A DNA stretch of 64,000 nucleotides from Urophycis tenuis (Eukaryota; Chordata; Actinopteri; Gadiformes; Phycidae): NCBI GenBank assembly GCA_036785325.1, contig JAXIVH010000030.1, positions 3,209,672 through 3,273,671 of the forward strand, read 5' to 3'. A program made the translations under genes and the position numbers. The notes below the pieces were generated by a model that ran no database searches, had not been told where the DNA came from, and was given only the letters and a program-made list of their open reading frames with translations. Position 1 is the stretch's first letter, and every line of letters begins with the position of its first letter. Shown here piece after piece: positions 23,045 to 35,229 of the stretch.

Positions 23045-26000
23045 TGCTCAAAATCTTTGTTCTCAGCTCTTTGACCTTGGGGCTCTCGCTGGTGGTGTCA
23101 GGATCTATGTTGTATACTGTTGTTTGTAGGAATGTGTACATGCCTTTGAGAGCTGGATCATAGCTGATGCTAAAGACAAAGTGGAGTTTAAAAAGTTCAT
23201 CAACTGCTGCCAAGGAAGTGGTGGCCTCACAGGGGATGAGCTTCTTGTCGATCACAATGAAGAAACTGCTGATGGCGCCCTTGCCTGTCCCTGAAGCGAG
23301 AAGATATGGCTGGCGATTCTCCCCCCTCTCAAGGTGCTCATCCAGACTCCTACAGGACTAAAGGACAAGGCAAGCAAAATAAATACTTTCAAATGTTCCA
23401 TTAGCATGAATCGGCTCCACCATTTCCTGAACTCAGGTTTGCATCTTTATTTCCATGTACTCTACTATCAGATGAAGTGATTAATCAGGTGTGCCTGACT
23501 GTAGCTCAATGATCAGACACACCTGATTAATCACTTAATCCAATAATGTAGGACGAGAAATTAAGATGACCATCTAATTTCATGAAGTAGTCAAGCTGTG
23601 AAAATGTTCCTCAGGTGCTACAGTAACATGGTACACACCTTGACCCATGGATTTCTTTAAAATCATTAAGCACAGTAAACTTCACCATCAAAAACATTTT
23701 TAAATCAACGACATACCTTGTGAAATACCACCAGGTGGTCTATGGCCTGGGCTACACTGATCTTCTGGGTTCTCTTCCTTCCCACAGGCTGAGGTGACAG
23801 GAGGTGCAGAAGAAGCAGGAAGGAGGCCATATCACTGTCCCACTCTGTAAGAACGGAGTACAATGATCTATTGTTTTATTCATCTGTATAAGGTTCAACA
23901 GTTCATAGCGCATGTAAGAAAATCATGCAATTCCAGTGTAGCATGTAATTTCCACATTGTGTCATACACTCCTTTTAGTCTTTCATAGGTTAGTTACAAT
24001 AATACATAGGCAATGTGACACATGACATGCTATTTATACCTGGTGATTCTAGTGATTGTTCATCATCCCTTTCATTCTTGGCAGACATCAACAAGCGTGT
24101 CAGCAGAGGTGTGGAAGTCAGCATTTCGGCCTGTTCGATGACCTTTGTTTTGAAGGAGGTCGGCCACTTTTCCAGTAGTTTGGATGGAGTTTCTGACCCA
24201 AACAGGAGTCTGAAGTCTTGGAGAATCTATAACACATTAGAGAAAAAAAGAGAAGGAGAACCATCAATTAACGACTACTACCTAACGATTATAAAACATA
24301 AGTAAAATAAGAGTAACAAAATATTACCAATCCTTTAGTGTCCAGTAGCCGTGGGAAGACTGAAAGGACAGTGGAGGATTGGTCGGGATCATGGACAAGG
24401 CGCTGTCTATACTCCAGTGTCTCTCTCATATTTGTCATGATGATTTCTCTGTCGTTTGTGTGATTCATCAAAGATATTATTTCTTGACATCTCTGGTCAT
24501 CAGGTTGGTCATCACGGTGGCGTATGCGGATCTCTCTCCTCAGCATGGGGCCTCCGTTCTCTTCTTTTCTTGAATCCTTGACCCTCCCAGAAAGTCGTGT
24601 CACTCTCTGAACGGACTTCAGTCGCCACGATAGAAACCCACCACCTTTCTGACCATCGTAAAAATGCTCCTGACCAAAAAGAGCAAATCAAATTGCCAGT
24701 GAATCTATTGGAATTCTCACATTTCAGTGGCCTGTTCTTTAACAAAATTCCATAGATTTCAAAGCATAGAAAAGAATCATGCACCAAGGCTTGATTTATA
24801 CTTCTACGTCGGGTCTATGCAGAGCCTACGCCGTAGGTACGGTGTCGATTCGACACAGAAGTATAAATTGGCCATAAGCCATTAGTTTACTGACTCAGCC
24901 ACCAGGCTATATAGCACTTTAATGATAAAAAGGAATAACTTACATATCCTGTTTTCCCATGTGGATCTCAGAGCGACGGAAACAGGCTAATAATTCCAAG
25001 TGCATATTTCTCTTTGGTCAATCGCTGGGGGATTCTCCTGAAGAGCAAAAATCTCATAATTTAAGACCAATAATAAAAAAGACCTTGCACCTTTCAAGAC
25101 ACCCAAAGCACTTTACAATGGTCTTTTACACACAAAGCAGCGGCAAACATACAGCGTCCTCTCCATTTACACACCAATGGTAATCAGCTGAGTTTAAGAA
25201 CATATAGTTATACCAATTATCAACTACATCCACACCAACTGACACGCCAATTTCATGCAAAGTTATTAAAAAAGGAAATGTTACCCCTCTCTCTCCACCA
25301 TATCCGCGACCAGAATGTTCACCATCACTTTCCTTGTGCCAGGGCTAATTGTTCCCTTCTCCTCGTACTCCTCCAGCACATCACTTCCACCTGGTTTGGT
25401 CAGCAGAATCTGTTTTATCAGCTTAAAACAAAAACAAATACAAGTGGTTATGTAAGCATTGAATGATTGAGCAATCTGCCCTGCTGGTCTTAAACGGTAT
25501 TGGCTGTTAAAAAATCTCACACTACTGATATGCTCAAGACATGTAGACATGTCACTTAAAAATTACCACAATGATGACAATGTGGATAATAGTGCATTGC
25601 CTGCTGTTATATGGAGCGCCACACTCAGATTTGTAATCAGATTAAGACAGAGGTGGACAGCTCCAGTTTTCATTCAATTAAAAACAAGCTAAATCATTTC
25701 AAAAAGGTACTCATTGTTGCTTTCCAAACTTAATACCCATATTCCCAAAACAACTCGACCAAACAACTCCCAAAATGACCTTTCATTGCCGATTAGTAAG
25801 ATGCATTAGTGCAAGTTTTTCTTATAGAACTGTTGATTCAGGTGCAGAGCTCATGTTCTACTGTGACAAAAGGGGCAAGACAACCCATGGATTTCTCTGC
25901 ACTGACTCAAGGGATATAAACAGATCCACCCCAGAGACGACTAAATGTTAAACAAGATCTACATGACATTTTGATGCACTCACATCTTTAGCTTGTGGAG

Positions 26001-29000
26001 CCTGCAAAGCCTCCTCCTCTCTTCTCAGGCGTTTAAGAGTACCACGGTACCAATCACTGCCGCTGCTGCTGCTTCTCGATGTGACTGAAAGTGTATCTGT
26101 ACCCGAGGCTGAAGCTGGAAAAGAAAGTGAGCAAATATGAATATTAAAATAATATATCATAATAATATATTCCTCCATTTCATTGGATGTGGCCATCATG
26201 GAAGTCTCTGACACTTCTACTCTAGATTTCTATGGCTTCAAAACCAGCTTGAGCGGCTAAGTGGTGGCTCTCGTCTGTGCCTACTACTGGAATGCTGTGC
26301 CACTAAATAGAAGGCAAGGCAGGCAAGGCAAGTTTATTTGTATAGCACAATTCAGCAGCAAGGCAATTCATTGTGCTTTACATACATAAAAGCATTAAAA
26401 TACAATAAAAGCATAGCAAAAAAAAAATAAATAAAAATAAAATAACACATAATAATACATAATACATACATACATATACAGCATTAAAAGCATTGAAATT
26501 AAAATACAAGCATAAAAAGGAAATTAAAACATGTTAAGATAAGCTTAGGGGAAGGCTGTAGCAAACATAAAGGTCTTTAATCTGGATTTAAAAGTGGTGA
26601 GTGTTTCAGCAGACCTACAACTTTCTGGCAGTTTGTTCCATATATGTGGCGCGTAAAAACTGAACGCTGCCTCTCCATGTTTAGTTCTGACTCTGGGGAC
26701 AGTAAGCAGACCCGCCCCAGATGATCTGAGAGATCTGGATGGTTCATAGAAAATGAGAAGATCTGAAATGTACTTTGGTCCCAAACCATTCAGTGCTTTA
26801 TAAACTAACAGCAGTACTTTAAAGTCAATTCTCTGACAGACAGGAAGCCAATGTAACGATCTGAGAACTGGAGTAATGTGATCCATTTTCTTAGTTTTTG
26901 TGAGGACTCGAGCAGCAGCATTCTGAATTAACTGGAGCTTTCTGATGGACTTTTTTGGGAGACCAGTGAAGATGCTGTTACAATAGTCGAGCCTACTGAA
27001 GATAAATGCGTGGACAAGTTTCTCTAAGTCCTGCTGAGACATCAGTCCTCTGACCCTTGATATATTCTTTAAGTGATAGTAGGCAGACTTCGTAATCATT
27101 TTAATGTGGCTGCTAAAATTCAGGTCTGAGTCCATGACAACACCTAGATTTCTTGCCTGGTCTGTGGTTTTTAACATTGCGAGTTGCAGCTGAGCACAAA
27201 CTTTTAATCGTTCTTCCTTGGCTCCAAAGACAATTATTTCAGTCTTGTCCTTATTCAACTGAAGAAAATTCTGGCACATCCAATCATTGATTTGGTCAAT
27301 GCAATTACTCAATGCTTGTATTGGACCATAGTCACCTGGGGTTATTGTTATGTAAATTTGTGTATCATCTGCATAATTGTGGTAGCAGATGTCATTTTGC
27401 AGGATCTGAGCCAGTGGGAGCATGTAGATGTTAAACAAAAGAGGCCCCAGAATAGAGCCTTGAGGAACACCACATGTCATTTGCGTTCGTTCAGATGTAT
27501 AATTACCTAGGGAGACAAAGTAATCTCTGTCTTTCAGGTAGGATTCAAACCAGTTTAACGCTGTGCCAGAGAGGCCAACCCAATTTTGTAGTCGATCTAA
27601 CAAAATATTGTGATCAACTGTGTCGAATGCAGCACTGAGATCCAGTAAAACCAAGACTGAAATTTTGCCACAGTCTGTATTTAAATGGATGTCACTGAGG
27701 ACTTTAACAAGGGCAGTCTCGGTACTGTGGTGAGGTCGAAATCCTGATTGGAAGACATCGAAACAGTTGCTTCTTGCTAGGAAGGCATTTAACTGTTGGA
27801 AGATAGCCTTTTCAATTATTTTGCTTAGAAATGGGAGGTTTGATATGGGCCTATAATTGTTCATTTGTGATACATCTAGATTGTTCTTTTTAAGGAGTGG
27901 CTTGATAACAGCCGTCTTCAAGGCCTGTGGGAAGATACCTGACAGAAGAGATGTGTTGGTAATTAATAAAAGATCTGAGGCCAAGCAATCATAAACACGT
28001 TTGAAAAAATTTGTTGGAAGAATATCGAGGCAGCAGGAGGAGGATTTTAGGTGTTCTATAATGTCTTCTAAAATTTTGTGGTTGATCCGATTAAATTGTG
28101 TCATGGTGTATGGGGCTAATTTAGTTGGACAGCTGGCCTGTAGGTGCCCTGGACCGAGGGTAGAGGGGCTGAGCGACTGTCTAATTTTCAGGATTTTGTC
28201 AGTAAAGAAGGTGGAAAATTCATTACAGGCCCTGGTGGAGAGAAGTTCAGGTGCTACTGACACAGGGGGGTTTGTTAGCCTGTCGACAGTAGTGAACAGG
28301 GCTCGTGCATTGTTATTGTTTTTAGCAATGATTTCAGAAAAGAAGGCTTCCCTTGCGTTTTTCAGATTAAAGTTATAAATACGGAGTCTCTCTTTATAGA
28401 TTTCTTAATGGACCTGGAGATTCGTTTTCCGCCATCTGCGTTCAGCTCTTCGACGCTCTCTTTTTCCAGTTCTCACCAATAAAGCATTTCTCCACGGAGA
28501 TCTTTTCTTACCTGCAACCACCTTCACCCTCATAGGAGCAATTGCATCAATAACATTTTTTGTTTTGATGTTGAAAAGATCAACAAGCTCATTCACCGAG
28601 ACACCAGAGAGGACGGGTGTAGAGGAGAATGTCTGAATAAACAATTCACTGGTGTTTTCAGAGATACACCGCCTTGTTATGACTTCACTGAGAGTATTTC
28701 TTTTTTCCATCGAGATAACACACTCAAAGAAAACGCATGAATGGTCAGAGAGAGCAACGTCAATGACGCTAACTTTCGAAATGTTCAGACCCTTGGAAAT
28801 AACTAAGTCCAGGGTGTGCCCTTTGTTGTGTGTGGGCTCCTTCACATGCTGTATGAGTTCAAAGTTATCAAGGACACAACATAGTTCTTTGGTTCCTCTG
28901 CCCTGGGGTTTGTCAACATGAATGTTAAAGTCACCGACAATAACTATACAGTCAAAGTCGACACATATAATAGACATTAGCACTGAAAAGTCATCAAAGA

Positions 29001-31254
29001 AGGTTGAACAGTATTTGGGTGGCCTATAAATATTTAGGAACAAAACTGGAGAGGAGGACTTTAGCTGCAGAGCCACATACTCAAATGAATCAAAGGATCC
29101 GAAAGATGCCTGCTTGCATTGGAGTGAATCATTAAACAAAATGGCTACGCCTCCTCCCCTTTTATTCACTCTAGCCTCACTCATGACACTAAAGTTGGGA
29201 GGGGCAGCTTCAATAAGAACAGTTCCACTGTTACCTTGATCAAGCCAAGTTTCTGTTAAAAACAAGTACTCCAGATTGTGCTTGATTATAAAATCATTGA
29301 TTAAAAAGCTTTTCCCTGCCAATGACCTGATGTTTAGTAAAGCTAGATTAAGTTTATCATCAACCCTGGGTTTCAGAACATGTTGTAATTGTTTTGGAAT
29401 AGGCGCTAGATTTGATATGTTTGCTGAAAAAGTTGGGTACTTCTTGTTTGTTCTTCTTCGCTCAGTTATCACAACAGAAATCTCTGCTTCCATCGTGGGC
29501 CCCGGCCGGTCCTGGGATGAATCATTATAGTAATTGTTTTCACAGAACAGTACCATCATTTTAATTTGATCAATTACACCTGTGTTTACCCTACTATGAC
29601 ATGGTATCATGGCTGCTGAGACTTACTTACCACCACTGTCATTCAGTGAACTATCATTCAGGTCACTAATGTTCAGTTCATCACTATCACTCAGTTGATC
29701 TTTGATGACAAAGCAGATTCCAGTTGTAGTGAGTACATCAGGAAACACGTCTTTGTCCACCTCTGTGCCAGTCTCATCCTCCACTGAAAAGACGTTGCCT
29801 TCAGGTATGGCAAACTTATCTTTCACTAGAAGGATTGAAGACGAAAGACATACACAGCTGACTACTTTACTGACACTTAGGCTACTATACTAACACTGCC
29901 TCAATTAAGCAATCTTACATGAGACGCTGTTCCTTAATATTGTTATTGGTACTACAGTGCTGTGGCAGGGTCAAGGCGCCTGCGCCAAGGTCCGTACACT
30001 GCACTGGAGTACCAATAACATTAAAGAACAGCATCAAGTGCAAGATTGGAATTATGTGACAAACCATCATAATCAACAATATCATAAATATTTAAAAATA
30101 TGGGCTGTTCTCAAACTTAAGCTTTCAGCTCGAGTTCATTTCCCTCAGAAAGTAAGTCTAATGTACTTAGCTCTCCACTAGCTGACTAGCACCCTCCCTA
30201 CCCCATGACACAACCGTCTGCTGGGCTGAGATTCAAAATAGGCCTGGTTAGGCTAATAACAGAGATATTCTACATAAAAGAGATGGGTCGCACAGCAACT
30301 GCACCGCTCTAAAGAATGGTATGCGGAAGTCACCTAAATCTCCTAACACATATGGAACTCCAATACAAATCGGCCCTAAAGTCTCCTAGCTAATAGACGC
30401 AAAGCCGAAACCAGGGGAAACACCCAAGCTACCACCGACATATCGAACGTTGAAGTTGGGCCGTTTTGGTTCCATTTAGTCTTTGCTAATACTAATTGGC
30501 TAACATTGCATGGAAACGAAACAGACTCGAGGCTAGAGGTAATGGCTTAGCGATACATTTAGTGATGTGGCCCGAGGCTGATTTATGGTTCTGCGTCGAA
30601 TCGACACCGTACCTACAGCATAGGATTGACGTAATTGCATACCCTAGGCTGTAGCAAACTAGTGGTTTGGTAGTGTAATTGCAGAGCAACACAAACTCAG
30701 CAGCAAACGAGTATCACTAAAATTTAGAATGATAGATAGAAATAGTTAGATCTAGTTATTTATCTAGATAAGGACAAATTATACGTGTTATATTCAGTCT
30801 TAATTTTACTTTTTATATTTCAACTGTATCTGTTGGAATGTTTCCATGTATGCGTTATGTCATGTGATACTGTTTGACATGTTTTGTAAATTACTTGTTT
30901 GACTATTGTTGTAAACTGCTTGTTTAAATAAAGTTGAGAAAAAAAACGCACAAGTATCAATGCTCACAACGATGTAGGGCACACACATGGGCTACAGGGG
31001 CATAGTGTGCCGCAGACGTATAACTGAAACTCTAGCCGTTCTTTTAACGTGCACAACAATTGACAAATCAAAGCTTGCTCAAAACTACCTGTTATAGAAA
31101 ATGTCATGCCATTTTCACTGCAGGTTAATGAGTCTGGATCAATATTTACTTACCCTCAGTGATGAAAGTTTCAAAACATGCTTCAGGAATTTTGATGTAC
31201 TTCTTTTTTGTTTTATACTGCACTCTGACAATCATCTTGATCTTCCAGGACATG
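23037..31254 (-). CDS. SAMD3-like protein carried by the CACTA element, nine exons
   Basis: Belongs to the multicopy fish family often labelled sterile alpha motif domain-containing protein 3-like; function unknown. Minus-strand exons: about 31254-31154 (MSWKIKMIVRVQYKTK, PB1/CIDE-like start), 29829-29632 (KDKFAIPEGN, GICFVIKDQ), 26114-25984 (Ser-rich), about 25421-25289 (ISPGTRKVMVNILVADM), about 25045-24950, about 24684-24331 (LRREIRIRHRDDQ, VFPRLLDTKGL), about 24227-24042 (LLFGSETPSKLLEKW), about 23848-23717 (FLLLLHLLSPQPVGRK) and 23357-23037 (SLAAVDELFKLHFVF, YTFLQTTVYNIDPDTT). No stop or frameshift was found in the segments read. An L2 LINE lies in the second intron. The stop codon overlaps the start of the transposase frame. 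Exon borders marked about are approximate. Confidence 0.7.
24786..24876. repeat. Short MITE, TTATACTTCT...GTCG family
   Basis: About 90 bp imperfect palindrome (TTATACTTCTACGTCG ... CGACACAGAAGTATAA) in an intron of the SAMD3-like gene. Related to 30576-30652 and to the ends of 31347-31976. Confidence 0.7.
26281..29610 (-). mobile_element. L2/CR1-type LINE, nearly complete
   Basis: Minus-strand non-LTR retrotransposon in an intron of the SAMD3-like gene. The 3' end (plus-strand left side) is the widespread fish tail GGCAAGGCAAGTTTATTTGTATAGCAC, preceded by A-rich sequence at 26395-26540. It contains an endonuclease and a reverse transcriptase in one frame. The 5' border could not be set precisely; no clear target duplication was seen. 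Confidence 0.85.
26545..29610 (-). pseudogene. L2-type ORF2: AP endonuclease plus reverse transcriptase, one internal stop
   Basis: One reading frame of about 1020 codons broken only by TAA at 28405-28407. The first part (402 codons) is an apurinic-type endonuclease: NIRSLAGK, LFLTETWL, RGGGVAILF, VGDFNIH and SDHSCVFF. The second part has the LINE reverse transcriptase: NNYRPISNLPFLSKIIEK, FQSGFRPHHSTETAL, LLDLSAAFDTVDH (motif A), GVPQGSILGPLLF (motif B), HNYADDTQIY (YADD catalytic pair), NLGVVMDSDL, ending LKTFMFATAFP. Downstream codons after the stop (EIYKERLR...) keep the family sequence in frame, so a single point mutation is the only visible lesion. Confidence 0.9.
29640..31150. other. 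Intron 1-2 region of the SAMD3-like gene
   Basis: Apart from the exon at 29632-29829 this stretch has no recognisable gene. It contains the short MITE at 30576-30652 and AT-rich sequence. Confidence 0.5.
30576..30652. repeat. Short MITE related to the 24786 and 31347 elements
   Basis: GGCTGATTTATGGTTCTGCG ... ending ACCCTAGGCTG; it shares CGACACCGTACCTAC with the complement of 24786-24876. Confidence 0.6.
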
Positions 31255-31602
31255 AGAGAAAAAGAAAACGTTTTGTTAGCTCAAGTTGGCTAATAAAAAA
31301 TGCTATACTGAGAGTCACCATCACACTATTACTTATTGCTGTCTAAAGGCTGGGTTATGCTTCGTTTATACTTCCGCGTCGACGCGACGCGTTGGGACGG
31401 CGGACCCACGTCGGACCCTTTACGTCCTCGACGTGCACCTCCCCAAATTCTAGACGCGCGTCGAGGCGACGCCGTCCCAACGCGTTGGCTTTGGCTGTGA
31501 TTGGTCCGCGAACTACATTTGCTGGAGATGGCTTTTCCGGTTTCCACTCGTAAACACCGCCACGGTGTAAACACAGCCTTGATAAATGCTTCGACTGATT
31601 GG

Positions 31603-31603
<1 letters not shown>

Positions 31604-31642
<39 letters not shown>
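31604..31642. repeat. (AT)n microsatellite
   Basis: About 19 AT dinucleotides inside the Harbinger-like MITE. Confidence 0.95.
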
Positions 31643-31646
<4 letters not shown>

Positions 31647-31650
31647 ATGT

Positions 31651-31816
31651 AATGACCATTCTGGTCATTACGGATTACTAGCGAGTTAAAAAAGGTTTAC
31701 AGAAAAGGCAAAAGTTTTATATATGTATATGTTTATATATATGCCTTCATTTCATTTCGGTAAACTTTTATTTAACTAGTAATCCGTATGTAATGACCAG
31801 AATGGTCATTCTGGTC
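31651..31816. repeat. Palindromic MITE nested in the Harbinger-like MITE
   Basis: Left arm AATGACCATTCTGGTCATTA then CGGATTACTAG...GTTTAC; the right arm repeats it inverted (GTAAACTTTTATTTAACTAG, then AATGACCAGAATGGTCATT). Arms are about 55 bp with an AT-rich centre. The tips AATGACC..GGTCATT are themselves palindromic. Confidence 0.8.
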
Positions 31817-31979
31817 CCTCTACCGGTGTGGCAACGAATTGCATTTCGAGACAATTGCATTTCGACCCCACGCAATCCCTCCGTTGAAGTATCACGGGCT
31901 CATGACGGCGTCCGAGCAACGGCGTGGCCATTGCGTGATCACGACGCGATCCCTACGCAGAAGCATAAACCAGCCTTAA

Positions 31980-32800
31980 CGAACGTTATGCTACTTGTAA
32001 TACTTGTGTTCATTATGACTTTCTGTAATGCATCTAATTAGACATCCATAGTAATGTTAAAGTTAATTATAGACCTCTTTGTAGTCTACATCAGTCTAGC
32101 AGAGCCCACTTTCTACTGCGCATGTTGCCTGCAGAAACGCTTGTTCACTGTGGTGAATCACGAATTAATGTTACTGTAAAAATACAAAATATTGCATTAA
32201 ATAAAGTGACTGCACTCTCCTCTCACATTTTAAGTTTGTGTAACGTTACTTGCTAGTAAACAATGAATGGGTAACTTAAGAACGTTAACGTTATATCTTA
32301 CGAGCTACGATTAGCTAGCGTGAGCTAACGTTTAGCTAACATGCAAGCAAATGCTCTGTCGAACTTACCGTCACTGATTGTGGTCTGTTCGGACTGACTG
32401 AACGTAACGTTAATGTTACATCACAAAGAAAGGCAATGGCGCGAGGTTAACCAATTTTATACCAGCTTGTCATCAAGCTAACGTTACGGAACAGCTACAG
32501 TTACTTTAACGTTAGCTGTCGAACTCATGGATGTTCTTAGTAATATTACTTTATGTTTTAGGTCGCCATCTGTAGCGTTATCTAATTCCACAGCCAGCTT
32601 AACGTTACATTAATTAGCTAAAACTAGTAAATATCAATTCAATTGTAAAACTCACCGTGTGCTAGTTCGTCGTTCAAGTCCAGGCGAGAAGAGAAAAAAA
32701 TGGCGGCGAGTGAACGTTTTTGAAAACTTTCTGCTCGCTTGCGCACGGCACGTAAATGTCCCGGATGAAGAAAACAACACTATGGTCGTTAGACGCGTTC
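31980..32800. promoter_or_regulatory. Putative 5' region of the CACTA genes
   Basis: No coding sequence recognised. It is rich in AACGTTA/TAACGTT and GCTAAC motifs (at least eight between 32240 and 32600), followed by a G+C-richer stretch with ATGGCGGCGAG near 32700. This resembles teleost promoter surroundings, but no start site can be fixed. Confidence 0.35.
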
Positions 32801-35229
32801 AACACTGTGATCCAACGCTGTACATTCAAGCGTATTAACTATAGGTGGTGTTTTTTATGTTAAATGTAACACCAAAATCACAACACTTCACTCTGAAAGG
32901 CCATAACACCAGAAATTTTACACTGGACAATTTGCAGTGTGGGTTCCTCCTGCAGGTAGCGAGTGAGCTCCAGGTCGGGTCTGGCTCTCGTCGGGACGGA
33001 TGCAGACGCGCTTGTCTTTGCCTTCAGCAGGTCTCCGAGCGTTTTCTTTTTTTTCAGCGCTGGTGTCGCCGTTGTTTGTGCAGCAGCTGACGCACTGGCA
33101 CCGCTCTTTTCACCTTCCACATCCACAAAAACTAAAATTTATTCGATCAGCGCGCACTTTGTCTCCTCCGCCGCGTCATCATCAAAACTTTTGCCCCGAT
33201 ATCTTGGGTCCAGCAAGCAGGACTTTGCTAAAGTTTTTTGTAGAGCAGCTGGTCTGTACTTCTCGAGAACACTGCACATCTTCCGCTTGATGTCCGAGGT
33301 CAGAGTGGTGTCTCCGTCTGATGGTTTTAAAACATCTTCAGTGAGGAGTTTCAGGACAGGTTTAATGGACGAGACCGTGACATAATTCTCGCCAGACAGC
33401 AGATCCGTAAATTCGGCCGCTGGCTTTAATGCCGCGTTCACCGACTCCAAAACTGCAATGTCCTGCCAGCTGGGGATGAGATGCTGATGCCGCCGATCAT
33501 CCAAAACTCTTTTTATAGTGGGGATTTGCTCCAAGACTCGGTCCACCATTTTCTGTTTGGAGCCCCATCTTGTTGGACAGTCCTGCATGGACGGAGTAAT
33601 GGCCGTATAATTATTTAACTGAAATTACACCTGCTTATTATTATTTTTTAATTAAAAGTCAAAATTTAACATTATTTTCGTTTCAGTGTTTTTTTTCCTA
33701 AACGAAATAAATATTTAAGCATCTCAAAACTGCTATTTTAGGCTGCATATATGTTTTATGAATTTCGAGCAACATTTTCAAAGATTATTCATATTCACAG
33801 CATTCATCTTTTTTCGTAGACTTATTCGACCTAAGTGGACTTACAGTGGGTTACAATTAAATCATAAATATAACTTCTGAAAGCTAGTTTACCATTATGA
33901 GCCCGTGCTGCGGGATTTGGAGCTCCGCTTGCGCTTTCGCCAGATCCCTCCTCTTCAGCCAGCTCTGGGAGAACGCCCCCACTAAAGTGTGACACAGACC
34001 CATTGCTTGGGACGTGCGATCTTTAACGCTTGCCACTGAGTTTGTCACTGCCAGGTGTAAATTATGTCCGAAGCAGTTCAGCCATGTCCACCCCAATTTT
34101 CTCACTGCTGCGGCGATGTTTGCCCCGTTATCCGTCGTTATGCACGCCAGCTTCTTCTCATCCAGGGACCACTCATCAAATGCACTGCGTAGAGCTTCTG
34201 CGATGTTGTCGGATGTGTGATTCTGGGGCATAAACACTGTTTCGAGGCAGCGCGATTTAAGAGTCCAGTCTGTGGTCAGGTAGTGTACAGTTAGACTCAT
34301 GTAAGGAGTCATATTCACACTTGACCACATATCAGTGGTGGCAGAAAAAAGTCCACACTTTTGAGCTCACTCTGAACCGATGCTTTAATTGCATTGTACA
34401 TTTTCGGCACGGCAGTTTCTGAGAAGTAGGTTTTCCCCGGCAACTCATATTGCTTATCAAATGTCTGGAGCAGCGACTTGAATGAAGGTTTCTCCACAGT
34501 AGAAAACGGCACCATCTCTTCAACCAGATACCGTGTAACAGCACCAGTTAGGCGTTTATGTCTGTCACTGTCTCTGCTGTACTTGGCGACTCGAGCAAAG
34601 GCTTCGGCAACTCCAAGCTGTCGGGTAGCACCGGCGTGAGCTGCTCCGCGACTTTGTGTGGCAAGAGGCGTCGGCAACTGCGCCTCGATAGCTGGATGGT
34701 AGCTTGTTAGGTGAGCCCTTAAATTCGTTGTGTTTCCTCGTTTTACTTTAACCTTTTTGCCGCAGATTTTACAGATAGCCTCATTTAAATTGGCTGGTTC
34801 TCCCTTTTCATTAGGCTGAAAGCCAAAATGCTCCCAAAGGGGCGAAGTAACATTTGGTTTTGATACCAGTGCAACTGCCATTGTGTCCAACTCACCGCAA
34901 CTCACTCAACGTACGTTGCGGTGATGGCGGTGGCCCATCACACACCGCGGTGGGCTTCTTAATATCGCGATATTTCATTTTTGCGGTTACCGCGACAGCC
35001 CTATTTTGACATGTTGTTTAAGGAATGAGAATATTGTCCTTGCATCATTTGCATCAGTTGGGTACAGTGATACAGTAATTATCCAATAAGACCTTTTGCT
35101 TAGTTAAAATCAGGTGCAACTTATTTTTCTTTTTCTTTTTTTTGACCGGGCAGTGTAAGAAGATATGTGTTGGAAGAGCATCTATTACTGACATACCGGA
35201 TGCACCAAATTTTCTGATCTTTGTTTAAC

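Larger units (their letters stand above)
31347..31976. mobile_element. Harbinger-like MITE, 630 bp
   Basis: Ends AGGCTGGGTTATGC and, inverted, AGGCTGGTTTATGC, flanked by TAA at 31344-31346 and 31977-31979. A 3 bp TWA-type duplication fits PIF/Harbinger. It contains GC-rich sequence, an (AT)n run and a second palindromic MITE. It lies upstream of the first SAMD3-like exon. Confidence 0.75.
19053..32939 (-). mobile_element. CACTA (EnSpm-like) transposon, 13.9 kb, two-gene
   Basis: Ends CACAGCAAATT (left) and, inverted, CACTGCAAATT (right). Flanked by TG at 19051-19052 and 32940-32941; removing the element plus one TG restores the hAT reading frame as QEEP-SDPNEDPLAWW. The left 350 bp hold many AACACT/AGTGTT and TTACACT motifs, the subterminal repeat style of CACTA elements; the right end has a few. 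It encodes a SAMD3-like protein and a C2H2/tnp2-type transposase on the minus strand. Further elements nested inside are a TTAA foldback, an L2 LINE and MITEs. The exact length of the target duplication (2-4 bp) is uncertain. Confidence 0.85.
18857..34905 (-). pseudogene. hAT transposase (BED type), interrupted and decayed
   Basis: Minus-strand gene with N terminus at 34905 or 34881. The first exon has a BED finger (ICKICGKKVKVKRG ... NLRAHLTSYH) and the hAT N-terminal region. The RNase-H-like core follows (ATTDMWSS, TTDNGANI, CFGHNLHLAV) down to 33893, then an exon at 33582 onward (CPTRWGSKQKM, LLDPRYRGKSF). The CACTA element sits after LTRYLQEEP; coding resumes at 19050 with EDPLAWWRNN and ends KVNMLVFLARN. 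Damage: one missing T in a T-run near 34340, an in-frame stop at 33139-33141, the CACTA insertion, and loss of the usual PSERVFSTAG-type block (CATSFITPLRS runs straight on). It cannot make a functional protein. Confidence 0.85.
17980..35003 (-). mobile_element. hAT element (BED type) split by a CACTA transposon
   Basis: Ends TAGGGCTGTCGCGGT and ACCGCGACAGCCCTA, perfectly inverted over at least 15 bp. Perfect 8 bp duplication TTTTGACA at 17972-17979 and 35004-35011. Its transposase lies on the minus strand. A 13.9 kb CACTA element interrupts it, and removing that leaves about 3.1 kb, a normal hAT size. The insertion is downstream of the KDZ stop codon, in the element's 3' region. Confidence 0.95.

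Noticed and set aside
33000..33385. Plus-strand frames over 33000-33385
   Set aside because: Antisense of the hAT transposase exon on the minus strand.
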